From Amycolatopsis oliviviridis (GTDB lineage: Bacteria > Actinomycetota > Actinomycetes > Mycobacteriales > Pseudonocardiaceae), in NCBI RefSeq assembly GCF_014654365.1, contig NZ_BNAY01000010.1, positions 1 to 64,000 on the forward strand: a DNA stretch of 64,000 nt, in the 5' to 3' direction. Below the pieces are notes generated by a model that saw only the letters and a program-made list of their open reading frames with translations, was not told where the DNA came from and searched no databases. The translations under genes and the position numbers were made by a program. Shown here piece after piece: positions 16,058 to 23,922 of this stretch (positions are counted from its first letter, which is position 1; every line of letters starts with the position of its first letter).

Positions 16058-17337
16058 CCGTTCCCATCACCGGGGCGAACTCCACGACCGGCGCGGGTGT
16101 GTTCGACAGCTGGCATATGGTGGCCGATTCGATCGGCAAGGTCCAGACCGCCCACGGCGGCGACCTCGCCGCCGTGGGCGTGGAGCTGGGCGTCAACATC
16201 GTCAGTGCGGCGCTCGACACCGTCGCGTTCGTCATGGACCCGTTCGCGAAATTGGTCGCCGCCGGCCTCGGCTGGCTGATCGAGCACATCTCGTTCTTGA
16301 AGTGGCCACTGGACCAGGTCGCGGGCAATCCCGCGGAGGTCACGAAACTCGCCAACGAACTGCACAAGATCGGCGAAAGCCTGCGCAACACCGGCACCGG
16401 GCTCGACGAGACGCTCAAAGCGACCATCACCCAATGGGAGGGTGAAGGCCACGACAGCTTCATGAAGTCGATCAAGGACCGGAAAGGCTGGATCGACGCC
16501 AACGCCAAGGCCTCCGACGTCGCCGGCTACATGGTCGAAACCACCGGAGCCCTGATCGCGGCCGTCCGCACGCTGATCCGCGACATCATCACCACGATCC
16601 TCGGCGACATCATCGCCACCATGCTGATCGCCCTCGCGATGGCCGCGTTCACCTTCGGCGCGTCGATCGTCGTCGGGGTGGGCAAATGCGTCGTGACGGT
16701 CTCGGTTCAGGTAGCGGCGATGGTGGCCAAACTCGGCAAGGTCGTCGCCTACGCCGGGCGCACCCTCGCCCGGCTCACTCACCTGTCGAAACTGGTCAAG
16801 CCGAAGGCCGGCGCGAACCCGGCCCACGAGATGACCACCCGGCCCACGAACGTCCCGAACTTCTCGCGGCCGCTGCCGCCGGGTAACCGGCCCCCGGGAC
16901 AGCAGCCACCGCCAGGCACCGCGATCAGCCACGACGGCCCGCCCGTTCCCGCGGGCGCCACCCCGAGCACCCGGCCACCCGGTGACGGAACCACACCGAA
17001 CTTCTCGCGGCCGATGCCCAAGCCCGCGGATCCGCCGCCGCCGAAGTCCTACCTGAGCAACTACGACATCCCCATGATCAAGAAGCACGAGAACTGGCTG
17101 AAGACCAAGTTCGGGGACAGCTACGCGAAGATGAAATGGGTCGACGACTGGCTGAAGAGGAAAGCCCCCGACTACTACCCCATGCTGAAAGCCCTCTCCG
17201 ACGCCAAGAGTTCGAAGAACTGGGTCGGCTGGGGCGGCAAGAGCATAGTCCAGGTCGACCGCGGCCTCACCGACATCCAATCGCAGGCAGAGGCCGCGTG
17301 GGCCGAGGAAGACAAGAAGCAACAGCAGCCGCACTAG
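16054..17337 (+). CDS. large type VII secretion effector-like protein
   Basis: A 427-residue protein translated from an ATG overlapping the previous stop (ATGA). Residues 1-160 are WXG100/PPE-like helices; 165-235 include strongly hydrophobic segments; about 260-325 form a Pro-rich linker with two copies of PNFSRP (near residues 268 and 314). The last ~100 residues form a compact Lys/Trp-rich domain (YLSNYDIPMIKKHENWL, KWVDDWLKRKAPDYY) that I do not recognise. The layout, targeting helices then linker then variable C-terminal domain, is that of polymorphic type VII effectors. No immunity gene is evident directly downstream; the next gene is a TetR regulator. Confidence 0.7.
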   Translation: MTVPITGANSTTGAGVFDSWHMVADSIGKVQTAHGGDLAAVGVELGVNIVSAALDTVAFVMDPFAKLVAAGLGWLIEHISFLKWPLDQVAGNPAEVTKLANELHKIGESLRNTGTGLDETLKATITQWEGEGHDSFMKSIKDRKGWIDANAKASDVAGYMVETTGALIAAVRTLIRDIITTILGDIIATMLIALAMAAFTFGASIVVGVGKCVVTVSVQVAAMVAKLGKVVAYAGRTLARLTHLSKLVKPKAGANPAHEMTTRPTNVPNFSRPLPPGNRPPGQQPPPGTAISHDGPPVPAGATPSTRPPGDGTTPNFSRPMPKPADPPPPKSYLSNYDIPMIKKHENWLKTKFGDSYAKMKWVDDWLKRKAPDYYPMLKALSDAKSSKNWVGWGGKSIVQVDRGLTDIQSQAEAAWAEEDKKQQQPH

Positions 17338-17465
17338 GGTTTGCCTGGCGATTGTCGTAACGGGCCGCCGGGCCGTGTCCTTGCCTGATCCGTGCGGCCG
17401 TCGGACCGGACGGCGGCCTCGGCCACCAGCGCCATCACGTCGTCCGACGCTGCCGCTTCGCGAAT

Positions 17466-17495
17466 TTGGACCGGACGGTCCACGATGGGTAGCAT
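17466..17495 (+). promoter_or_regulatory. promoter and operator of the TetR gene
   Basis: A -35 TTGGAC (17466-17471) and -10 TAGCAT (17490-17495) are 18 bases apart. Between and over them lies the operator TGGACCG-GA-CGGTCCA (17467-17482). The -10 ends seven bases before the GTG at 17503, so the transcript is probably leaderless and autorepressed. The same GGACCG half-site recurs before the SDR gene. Confidence 0.75.
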
Positions 17496-17502
17496 CGAGC
17501 CT

Positions 17503-18093
17503 GTGCCACGTCCACGTCAGTTCGATGAGCAGCGCGTGCTGGCAGCTGTGCAAGCGGCGTTTTGGGACAAGGGCTACGCGGGCACCTCACTCGAAGATCT
17601 CTTGGCGGCCAGCCGGCTGGGCAAGGGGAGTCTGTACGGGGCGTTCGGGGACAAGAAGAGCTTGTTCTTGCTTGTACTGCGCAAGTACGACGAGGCCAAT
17701 GACCGAATGCTGCGTACGTGGCTCGAACAAGCCGATCGCGGTATCGATGTGATCCGGAACTTCGTGACCGGACCCGTGCGTGACCCCGATGGCGAACAGG
17801 CCCGCCGGGGTTGCCTGCTGGCAAACACGGCGATGGAACTCTCGGCGAGCGCCGCCGAGGTGGCCGCGGAGGCGCGCCGCAGCTACGCCTCGACCACGGA
17901 CGCGCTGACCGACGCCATACGACGAGCGCAGCGCGAGGGCGACGTCGCACCTCACCTCGATCCGGACCTCACTGCCCGCGCGGTGCTGTCCGGTCAGCTC
18001 GGGCTGATCTTGCTCGGCCGAATCGGTCAGGACCCGGCCGCGTTGTCGGCCACGGCCACGGCTCTGCTCGACGGCTTGCTGCCTAAGCCCTGA
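17503..18093 (+). CDS. TetR-family repressor
   Basis: A 196-residue TetR regulator: N-terminal helix-turn-helix (AFWDKGYAGTSLEDLLAASRLGKGSLYGAFGDKKSLF) and a helical ligand domain ending LGRIGQDPAALSA. The frame extends upstream to 17392, but I place the start at GTG 17503 because VPRPRQFDEQRVL is the usual N-terminus and a consensus -10 lies just upstream. Its operator occurs at its own promoter and at the SDR promoter, so it probably represses both. Confidence 0.88.
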   Translation: MPRPRQFDEQRVLAAVQAAFWDKGYAGTSLEDLLAASRLGKGSLYGAFGDKKSLFLLVLRKYDEANDRMLRTWLEQADRGIDVIRNFVTGPVRDPDGEQARRGCLLANTAMELSASAAEVAAEARRSYASTTDALTDAIRRAQREGDVAPHLDPDLTARAVLSGQLGLILLGRIGQDPAALSATATALLDGLLPKP

Positions 18094-18137
18094 AACCCCC
18101 TGCCGTAGTGGCGTGTGACACACCACCACGCGAGTTA

Positions 18138-18174
18138 TTGACCGCGCGGTCCATAACGAAACATTATGGACCGC
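18138..18174 (+). promoter_or_regulatory. TetR-controlled promoter of the SDR gene
   Basis: A -35 TTGACC (18138-18143) and a -10-like CATTAT (18162-18167) are covered by a perfect inverted repeat, GCGGTCCATAA (18146-18156) and TTATGGACCGC (18164-18174), spacer seven bases. GACCGCGCGGTC (18140-18151) is itself palindromic, so two overlapping operator arrangements exist. The half-site matches the TetR autoregulatory box. Confidence 0.72.
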
Positions 18175-18201
18175 ACAGTCAACAACCTGGATGGAGTCGT
18201 C

Positions 18202-18936
18202 ATGAAGGTGCTGGAGGGCAGGGTCGCGGTCGTGACCGGCGCGAACGCGGGTATCGGGCTGGCGATCGCGCGGGCTTACCGTGCCGAGGGGGCACGGGTG
18301 TTCGTCGCCGGCCGTCGCCAGGACCAGCTCGACAAGGTCGAGGCCGATCTCGGCCCTGAGGTCACCGGTGTCCGCTGCGACGTGGGCCGGCTCGAGGACC
18401 TCGACGGGCTCTATGCGACCGTCGCCGAGCGGGCGGGTCATATTGACGTTCTGGTGGCCAATGCCGGGATCGGGATCGCCGCCCCGCTGGGTGAGATCAC
18501 CGAAGAGCAGTTCGACGCCATGTTCACCACCAACGTCAAGGGCTCGCTGTTCACCGTGCAGAAGGCGTTGCCGTTGCTGTCGCCAGGGGCCTCGATCATC
18601 CTCACCGGGTCGACGGCGATTTCGCGCCCCCAGCCGTACCTGCCGGTGTACGGGGCGACCAAGGCCGCGATCCGCAACCTGGTTCGCGGGTTCGCCCACG
18701 ACGCAGGGAAGCGTCGGTACCGGATCAACGTGCTCTCGCCCGGCGGTACCCGCACGCAGGGTTTGCAAGAGCTGGTCTCACCCGAGGAGCTCACCGCCGC
18801 CGGGGCGTCGGTGCCGCTCGGCCGACTGGCCGAACCCGACGAGATCGCCGCGGCGGCCGTCTTCCTCGCCTCGGACGCGTCCAGCTACGTCAACGGGTCC
18901 GAGCTCGCCGTGGACGGCGGCTTCGCGCAGATCTAA
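18202..18936 (+). CDS. SDR-family oxidoreductase
   Basis: A classical short-chain dehydrogenase of about 244 residues: cofactor motif TGANAGIG, NAG motif (VANAGIG), catalytic Ser of TGSTA and YxxxK (YGATK), and the C-terminal SYVNGSELAVDGG. I prefer ATG 18202, preceded by GGATGGAG, over ATG 18166, which lies inside the operator. Being under a TetR repressor with matching operators, it is probably induced by a small toxic carbonyl or aromatic compound (inference). Confidence 0.9.
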   Translation: MKVLEGRVAVVTGANAGIGLAIARAYRAEGARVFVAGRRQDQLDKVEADLGPEVTGVRCDVGRLEDLDGLYATVAERAGHIDVLVANAGIGIAAPLGEITEEQFDAMFTTNVKGSLFTVQKALPLLSPGASIILTGSTAISRPQPYLPVYGATKAAIRNLVRGFAHDAGKRRYRINVLSPGGTRTQGLQELVSPEELTAAGASVPLGRLAEPDEIAAAAVFLASDASSYVNGSELAVDGGFAQI

Positions 18937-18969
18937 CGCACGCCGGTGATCCATCGCGCCGGGTGGGTC

Positions 18970-19788
18970 TCAGACCAGGAGGCTGGTCTTCAACGCGTCG
19001 ATGGTCGCGTCGTCGAGGTGGAGTCCTTGACGAGCGTAGGCCTCCATGGACCCGTAGAGATGGTCGACCTCGTCGAAAGCCGCGCGCAGCCAGCTCAACT
19101 CGACGGCCTTGGAGTCGCCCAGTTTGTCATTGCTGAGCATGAAGTCGGCCTCGACGGCCGCACGCGGCACACCGAGCAGGCTCAGCAGGATCGCCGTCCC
19201 CCAGCCGGTGCGGTCCTTGCCCGCCGAACAGTGGAAAACAGTGGCACCGGAACCGTTCGCCGCGATAGCGCGCAGCAGGTCACCGAACGCGTGGTCCGCA
19301 CCCACGAAGTCCACCATGAACGGGTAACCGATCGACTGGCCCAGGTTGTCGGATCCGTTGAGCAGCCCGGCCGCGATGGCCTTCATCAGCGTGACGGCGG
19401 CGTTGTCATGGAACCGCAGCCCGTGTTCCAGCGAGACCACGTCAGCCACCTGGTATCGAGCGCCCGAAGGCACCCGGTCCGGCTCGTCGTGGCGCTCCTT
19501 CACGTTGCGCAGATCGACATCCAGCGAGACGTTCGCCGCGGTGAGCCGCCGGAGATCCGCATCGGTGAGCCGGGAAAGCCTGTTGGACCGGAAGACCACG
19601 CCGGTACGCACCGTGCGGCCGTCGGCCGTGGTGTATCCGCCGACATCGCGGAAGTTCTTCGCCCCCTCCAGGCTCACCGCGCCGGCGACGACGGCCGGGG
19701 CATCGACGGTCGCCCACGCCGGCACGGTCACCCCACCGGCGACCGCGGTCGCCGCAATGACGGCCACGAGCAGCTTTCGCACGCGCAT
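18970..19788 (-). CDS. secreted tyrosine-phosphatase-like protein
   Basis: A 272-residue protein with an N-terminal signal peptide (basic MRVRK, hydrophobic core, cleavage near AWA) and an IphP-type protein-tyrosine-phosphatase domain. The N-terminal NFRDVGGY element and the P-loop HCSAGKDRTG (Cys about 187, Arg about 193) are intact, so it should be catalytic outside the membrane. ATG 19788 has a good GGAGG. Substrates of this family include phosphotyrosine proteins and phosphoinositides. Confidence 0.9.
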   Translation of the reverse strand: MRVRKLLVAVIAATAVAGGVTVPAWATVDAPAVVAGAVSLEGAKNFRDVGGYTTADGRTVRTGVVFRSNRLSRLTDADLRRLTAANVSLDVDLRNVKERHDEPDRVPSGARYQVADVVSLEHGLRFHDNAAVTLMKAIAAGLLNGSDNLGQSIGYPFMVDFVGADHAFGDLLRAIAANGSGATVFHCSAGKDRTGWGTAILLSLLGVPRAAVEADFMLSNDKLGDSKAVELSWLRAAFDEVDHLYGSMEAYARQGLHLDDATIDALKTSLLV

Positions 19789-20014
19789 CTCGCTTCCTCC
19801 AACGACATTCCGGACCGAACGCGAATATTTCCCGCGTACACCGGGGAGGACAACGGCAAATGCTGAAGGGTTCGCGGGGAATTCACCATGCGGACACCGG
19901 CACCCACCAGCCCGCCGACGATCGCGAGCCGACACCGCGTGAGCGACTGGGTTTGACGGAGGGTTGAGGCCTTGGCATCGTCGAGGAACCAGCTGTAACG
20001 AAAAGGGGAGATCA

Positions 20015-20485
20015 TTGCCCAAGAGCCATCACTACATCGCCACGGTGCGCTGGACCGGCAACACCGGGACGGGCACCACCGGCTACCGCGACTTCAGCCG
20101 GGATCACGAGATCAGCGCGGGCTCCAAACCGATGATCCCCGGTACCGCCGATCCGGCTTTCCGCGGCGTGGCGGAGCGGTGGAACCCCGAAGAACTCCTG
20201 ATCGTCAGCCTGTCCCAGTGCCACATGCTGTGGTATCTCGTGCTTTGCGCACGTGAGGGCATCGTGGTCACCGAGTACTCCGACAGTCCCTCCGGCACCA
20301 TGGTCGAGAACGCCGCCGGCGGTGGCCGGTTCGAAGAAGCAATCCTACGCCCGCTGGTGAAACTGGCGTCCCCTGCCGACCGCGAACGAGCCCTCGCGGT
20401 ACACGAAGAGGCCCACAAACTGTGCTTCATCGCCAACTCCGTCAACTTCGAGGTCCGAACCGAGCCGACCTTCGCCGACGAGTGA
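20015..20485 (+). CDS. OsmC-family protein
   Basis: A 156-residue OsmC/Ohr-fold protein. Both redox cysteines are visible, in SLSQCHML and HKLCFIANS, so it is probably a thiol-dependent hydroperoxide reductase. The start is a TTG at 20015 (LPKSHHY) with an excellent AAAGGGGAG site just upstream; the in-frame upstream sequence looks non-coding. A 226-bp gap separates it from the divergent phosphatase gene. Confidence 0.88.
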   Translation: MPKSHHYIATVRWTGNTGTGTTGYRDFSRDHEISAGSKPMIPGTADPAFRGVAERWNPEELLIVSLSQCHMLWYLVLCAREGIVVTEYSDSPSGTMVENAAGGGRFEEAILRPLVKLASPADRERALAVHEEAHKLCFIANSVNFEVRTEPTFADE

Positions 20486-20538
20486 CATCTGGACAGCGAC
20501 CCGGACCGCTCGACCCGCCGTCCTCGGACAGGCACGGG

Positions 20539-20870
20539 TCAGGTGGTCGCGTCGATCAGGTCCCGGATCGCGGCGATGCCCCTCGCCACCCGGTACGGCG
20601 ACTCCGTGCCCACTGAGATACGGATGTGCCGGTCGCACGAGTCACCGTAAGCGATGCCCGCCACCACGCTGACCGAGCTTTCCCGCAGCAACCGGGCGGC
20701 GAACTCCATCGAGTCCAAAGTGGACCGACCGAGCGAGGCGAACAGATGGAACGTCGCCGAGCCCGGCAGGGTCTCGATACCGATGTCGGCGAGCTGGCCC
20801 GACCGGTACGTCGAAGCCGGCCCAATACCCGGCGAGCCGCTGCCTCAGCTCCGGCAACCCCCGCGAGCGC
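20539..20870 (-). pseudogene. class I/II aminotransferase, C-terminal remnant
   Basis: The minus strand ending at TGA 20541-20539 reads GIETLPGSATFHLFASLG, MEFAARLLRESSVSVVAG and SCDRHIRISVGTES, the C-terminal subdomain of an aspartate-aminotransferase-fold enzyme. Upstream the similarity shifts frame near 20785 (a LPELRQRL segment is in another frame) and then ends before 20906. All of the PLP-binding large domain is missing. It is a relic, with no promoter of its own evident. Confidence 0.7.
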
Positions 20871-20906
20871 CAACCGCGACGAAGGGAACTTCCGCCTTAC
20901 CGCTTA

Positions 20907-22070
20907 CTAGAACAGCGGCAGACCGGGTTCCAGGCCCAGCCGGACACGACCCGAACCGCCGAAGAACTCCGGCGCCTGGTTGACGTGCTGCAACGCGACC
21001 ATCCCGTCGCGGTGGAGCCGTTCGAGGGTGTTGCCCCGGTAGAGCGAGGTGGAGCTGCCCAGCCGGTACATCGCGACCAGGGCGTCCCTGCCGACGGCGG
21101 CCGCATGGGCCATGGCCGAGTGCAGATCGGCGTGCAGGTCGAGGGTGGTCTCCCCGGCGCGTTCGGCGGTCTCATCGATCCGCCGGGCAACGTCGAACAG
21201 GAACAGGCGCGCGGCCTTGACCGCGGCCTCGTGACGGGCCAGCGTTTCCTGGACGTGAGGCTGCTCGGCGAGCGGACCACCGAACGGCGTCGTCTTGCCG
21301 GGGGCGAGCGCGACCAGCTCGTCGATGGCCTCCTCCACCGTGCCCAGCGCGACGGCGGTGCAGCCTGCGAAGACCAGCAGGATGGGGTTGAGCCGGTAGG
21401 TGGGCCGGTCCAGTCGCAGCGGCTCGTCGATGTTCGCGGTCAGTTCGGCCGGGACGAACGCGTCCTCGACCACCACCCGGTGACTGCCGGTCGCGAGCAG
21501 GCCGCTGACGTCCCAGGTGTGCTCGATCTTCAGCTGGTCCTGCCGGACGTGGAACAGCCGCACGTCCGGTTTGCCCGCCTCGGTCATCGCGGGCTGCTCG
21601 CCGTCCAGCACGACGCCGAGCGGCACGAACCACTCGGCCGCCTCGATCCCGCTGACGATGTTCCACTGTCCGGAGAGCCGGTATCCGCCGTCCACCGCGA
21701 CAGCCTTGCCCGGCTGGCCCGCGTTCGCCAGCACCGGTTCCGGGCCGCCGGTCCAGACTTTCGCCGCGCCTGCTTCACCGAGCATCGCCGCGGTGAACCC
21801 GAAGTTGGCGTTCCACACGACCCAGGCGACCGAGGTGTCGATCCGGCCCAGCCGCTCGTACACGGTCAGCGCGGTGGTGAGCGACACCTCGAGCCCGCCG
21901 TACTCGGCGGGGGTGAACAGGCTGAAAGCACCCGCGTCGCGAAGTTCGGCGACCAGGTGACCGGGCAGACGGCCGAGTTCGCCGGCTTCGTCCCGCGCGG
22001 ACTCGATCGCCTCCTTCAGCAGGTTCGGCAGGGCGAGTGCCCGGGTGTCCCCGGGAGTGGTGTCGGACAT
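20907..22070 (-). CDS. acyl-CoA-dehydrogenase-fold flavoprotein
   Basis: A 387-residue protein of the acyl-CoA dehydrogenase superfamily: N-terminal helical domain (LFTPAEYGGLEVSL), middle beta domain (VDGGYRLSGQWNIVSG, where FAD contacts lie) and C-terminal helical bundle. The sequence resembles the flavin-dependent monooxygenase/HsaA-like branch, which uses reduced flavin and no acyl-CoA, more than true dehydrogenases; this is a judgement from the GxWxxxSG and C-terminal patterns. Substrate unknown. The aminotransferase remnant lies immediately downstream. Confidence 0.82.
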   Translation of the reverse strand: MSDTTPGDTRALALPNLLKEAIESARDEAGELGRLPGHLVAELRDAGAFSLFTPAEYGGLEVSLTTALTVYERLGRIDTSVAWVVWNANFGFTAAMLGEAGAAKVWTGGPEPVLANAGQPGKAVAVDGGYRLSGQWNIVSGIEAAEWFVPLGVVLDGEQPAMTEAGKPDVRLFHVRQDQLKIEHTWDVSGLLATGSHRVVVEDAFVPAELTANIDEPLRLDRPTYRLNPILLVFAGCTAVALGTVEEAIDELVALAPGKTTPFGGPLAEQPHVQETLARHEAAVKAARLFLFDVARRIDETAERAGETTLDLHADLHSAMAHAAAVGRDALVAMYRLGSSTSLYRGNTLERLHRDGMVALQHVNQAPEFFGGSGRVRLGLEPGLPLF

Positions 22071-22200
22071 GGGTCCAGGCTCCCAACGCGGCGTATACAG
22101 GCGATCTACGTCGCCGTCTCACGGAAACGCCGTTGTCAACCCGCGAAAGACGGTGGTGTGCCGGGAGCCTTCGTCGCAGACTGTCGCTTCGAGGTGAGCC

Positions 22201-23121
22201 ATGACCCGAACCGACGAATTCGCCGAGGTGCTGCGGACCGGGCCGTTCTGCCGTGCGTTGTCGATGGCGGTGCAGGCCCGCGGTCTCAGCCTCCGGCAGT
22301 TGCACTACCGCCTCGACGCCCGAGGCGCTTCGGTGAGCGCGATGACGCTGAGCCATTGGCAGAGCGGCCGAAGCGTGCCGGAACGGGAAGAATCGCTTCG
22401 CGCGGTAGAAGTCCTCGAAGAGGTGCTCGCGTTGCAGGCTGGTTCCCTGCGCCGGCTGGTCGGTTCCCGGCGCCCGCGAGGCCGCGGCGTACGTTCCGCG
22501 ATATCGCTTCATCGCCGACATCGGGCGTGGGGACATCCGGCCTTCCTGCCGCCGCTGCTCGAAGAATTCCGGGACAGCCTGGTGAACCCGGCCCGCAAGA
22601 TCGAGCTGCACGAGACCTTCCATATACGGGCCGACCGGCGCACCGGCCGTCTCGTGGTCCGGGAGCTCATCGAGGCCAGACAGGACCGGACCCGCACGAT
22701 GATCTTCGCGGCGAGGAGCAAACCGGGCATTCCGCCGCCCATGGTGGCCGAGACCCGCGGTTGCCGACCGGGTACGGTGCTGACACTCGAAGAAGAGGGC
22801 TTCTCGCTGACGGAATTGGTGCTGGACAGGACGTTGCGGCGCGGCGAACGGCTGGCCATCGGTTTCGTCCAGGAGTATCCGCGGCCGATCGTCGCGGAGA
22901 ACCACCACCGCAGGATCGCGGAATCCGTGGGTCACTACCACTGTGAGGTCGTCTTCGCCGACGGCGCGGAGCCGGTCGCGTGCCGGACCTGGCGGACCCG
23001 CACGCCCGAGAACCGGACCACCGGCTGGGTCACCGTACGCCCCGACGCCGAGCACATCGTCCACGTCTCGCGGCGGAACGCGGCTCCCGGAATCCACGGT
23101 CTGCAATGGACCTGGGAATAG
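22201..23121 (+). CDS. helix-turn-helix regulator with large C-terminal domain
   Basis: A 306-residue protein. Residues about 14-90 form an XRE-like helix-turn-helix (SLRQLHYRLDARGASVSAMTLSHWQSGRSVPER). The remaining ~200 residues are a beta-rich domain without recognised catalytic motifs (for example LIEARQDRTRTMIFAA, VTVRPDAEHIVHVSRRN), common in actinomycete regulators of unknown ligand. It is divergent from the flavoprotein gene, with 130 bp between, and may control it. Confidence 0.75.
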   Translation: MTRTDEFAEVLRTGPFCRALSMAVQARGLSLRQLHYRLDARGASVSAMTLSHWQSGRSVPEREESLRAVEVLEEVLALQAGSLRRLVGSRRPRGRGVRSAISLHRRHRAWGHPAFLPPLLEEFRDSLVNPARKIELHETFHIRADRRTGRLVVRELIEARQDRTRTMIFAARSKPGIPPPMVAETRGCRPGTVLTLEEEGFSLTELVLDRTLRRGERLAIGFVQEYPRPIVAENHHRRIAESVGHYHCEVVFADGAEPVACRTWRTRTPENRTTGWVTVRPDAEHIVHVSRRNAAPGIHGLQWTWE

Positions 23122-23236
23122 CTTTTCTCTGTTTACGGATTCTTTCGCCGAGGGTTTCCCGCGCGGAGCCGTCTGGTTATTTTCGAGACACACAGTTCCT
23201 GTGTCACAGGAAGATCCCGACGAAAGCAGGTCCACA

Positions 23237-23794
23237 GTGAACAGCAGAACCGCCCGCGTCCTGGCCGTCGCCACCCTCGCCGGCACGGTGTTCGGCATCG
23301 CGGCCCCGCAGGCTTCCGCGAGCGCGGTACCGAGCTACCGGACTTGGGTGTCCGACGTGCACACGGCGATGCAGGGCGGCACGACGTACCTCGACCAGCG
23401 GATCGCCAAGGGTGGCACGAAACTGGCCGTCGTCACCGACATCGACAACACCGCGCTCGAGACCTACTACCATCCCGGCGAGCCGACCGCGGACGTGCTC
23501 GCCTTCATCAAGCACGCCAAGGAAAAAGGCGTCTCGGTGCTGGTGGCCAGCTACCGCAGCAGCGCGAGCAGCGCCAAGGAGGCGCTCACCGACGCCGGTT
23601 ACCCGGTGGACCGCGTCTGCGTGCGCAAGAGCTCGGAATCCCACGCGACCGACACGAAACAGCGCTGCCGCAAGGAATACGCCGCCGCCGGGTACACCAT
23701 CATCGCCAACGTCGGGAACCGTCCCGGTGACTTCACGGGCGGCAACTACGAGAAGGGCTTCAAGCTGCCCGACTACGACGAGCAGCTTTCCTAG
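23237..23794 (+). CDS. secreted HAD-type acid phosphatase
   Basis: A 185-residue protein (GTG start after AAGCAGG). The N-terminus is a signal peptide ending near ASASA. The HAD nucleophile motif is VVTDIDNTALETYY (D-x-D-N-T), as in class B/C acid phosphatases; VASYRSS gives motif II, and NVGNRPGDF the C-terminal acidic site. It should be an extracellular phosphomonoesterase. A strong hairpin follows 40 bases after the stop. Confidence 0.87.
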   Translation: MNSRTARVLAVATLAGTVFGIAAPQASASAVPSYRTWVSDVHTAMQGGTTYLDQRIAKGGTKLAVVTDIDNTALETYYHPGEPTADVLAFIKHAKEKGVSVLVASYRSSASSAKEALTDAGYPVDRVCVRKSSESHATDTKQRCRKEYAAAGYTIIANVGNRPGDFTGGNYEKGFKLPDYDEQLS

Positions 23795-23833
23795 CCCACG
23801 AAGCTTTCTTCCACGCGGGGGCAGCACAGGGGT

Positions 23834-23872
23834 GTGTGGAGATAGGGACCCTCGACGTCCCTATCTCCACAC
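23834..23872. terminator. bidirectional terminator hairpin
   Basis: Perfect 16-bp arms, GTGTGGAGATAGGGAC (23834-23849) and its complement (23857-23872), with a seven-base loop. It lies between the stops of the acid phosphatase (+) and the CHAT gene (-). There is no T-tract, as is usual in this group. Confidence 0.85.
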
Positions 23873-23922
23873 CCCCCGAGGATATCGGCCCGGTCGTCCT
23901 GCCTCCGGGCATCGGTTGGTGC

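Noticed and set aside
20985..22946. 653-codon plus-strand frame
   Set aside because: Antisense to the flavoprotein gene and out of frame with the HTH regulator; no family similarity seen.
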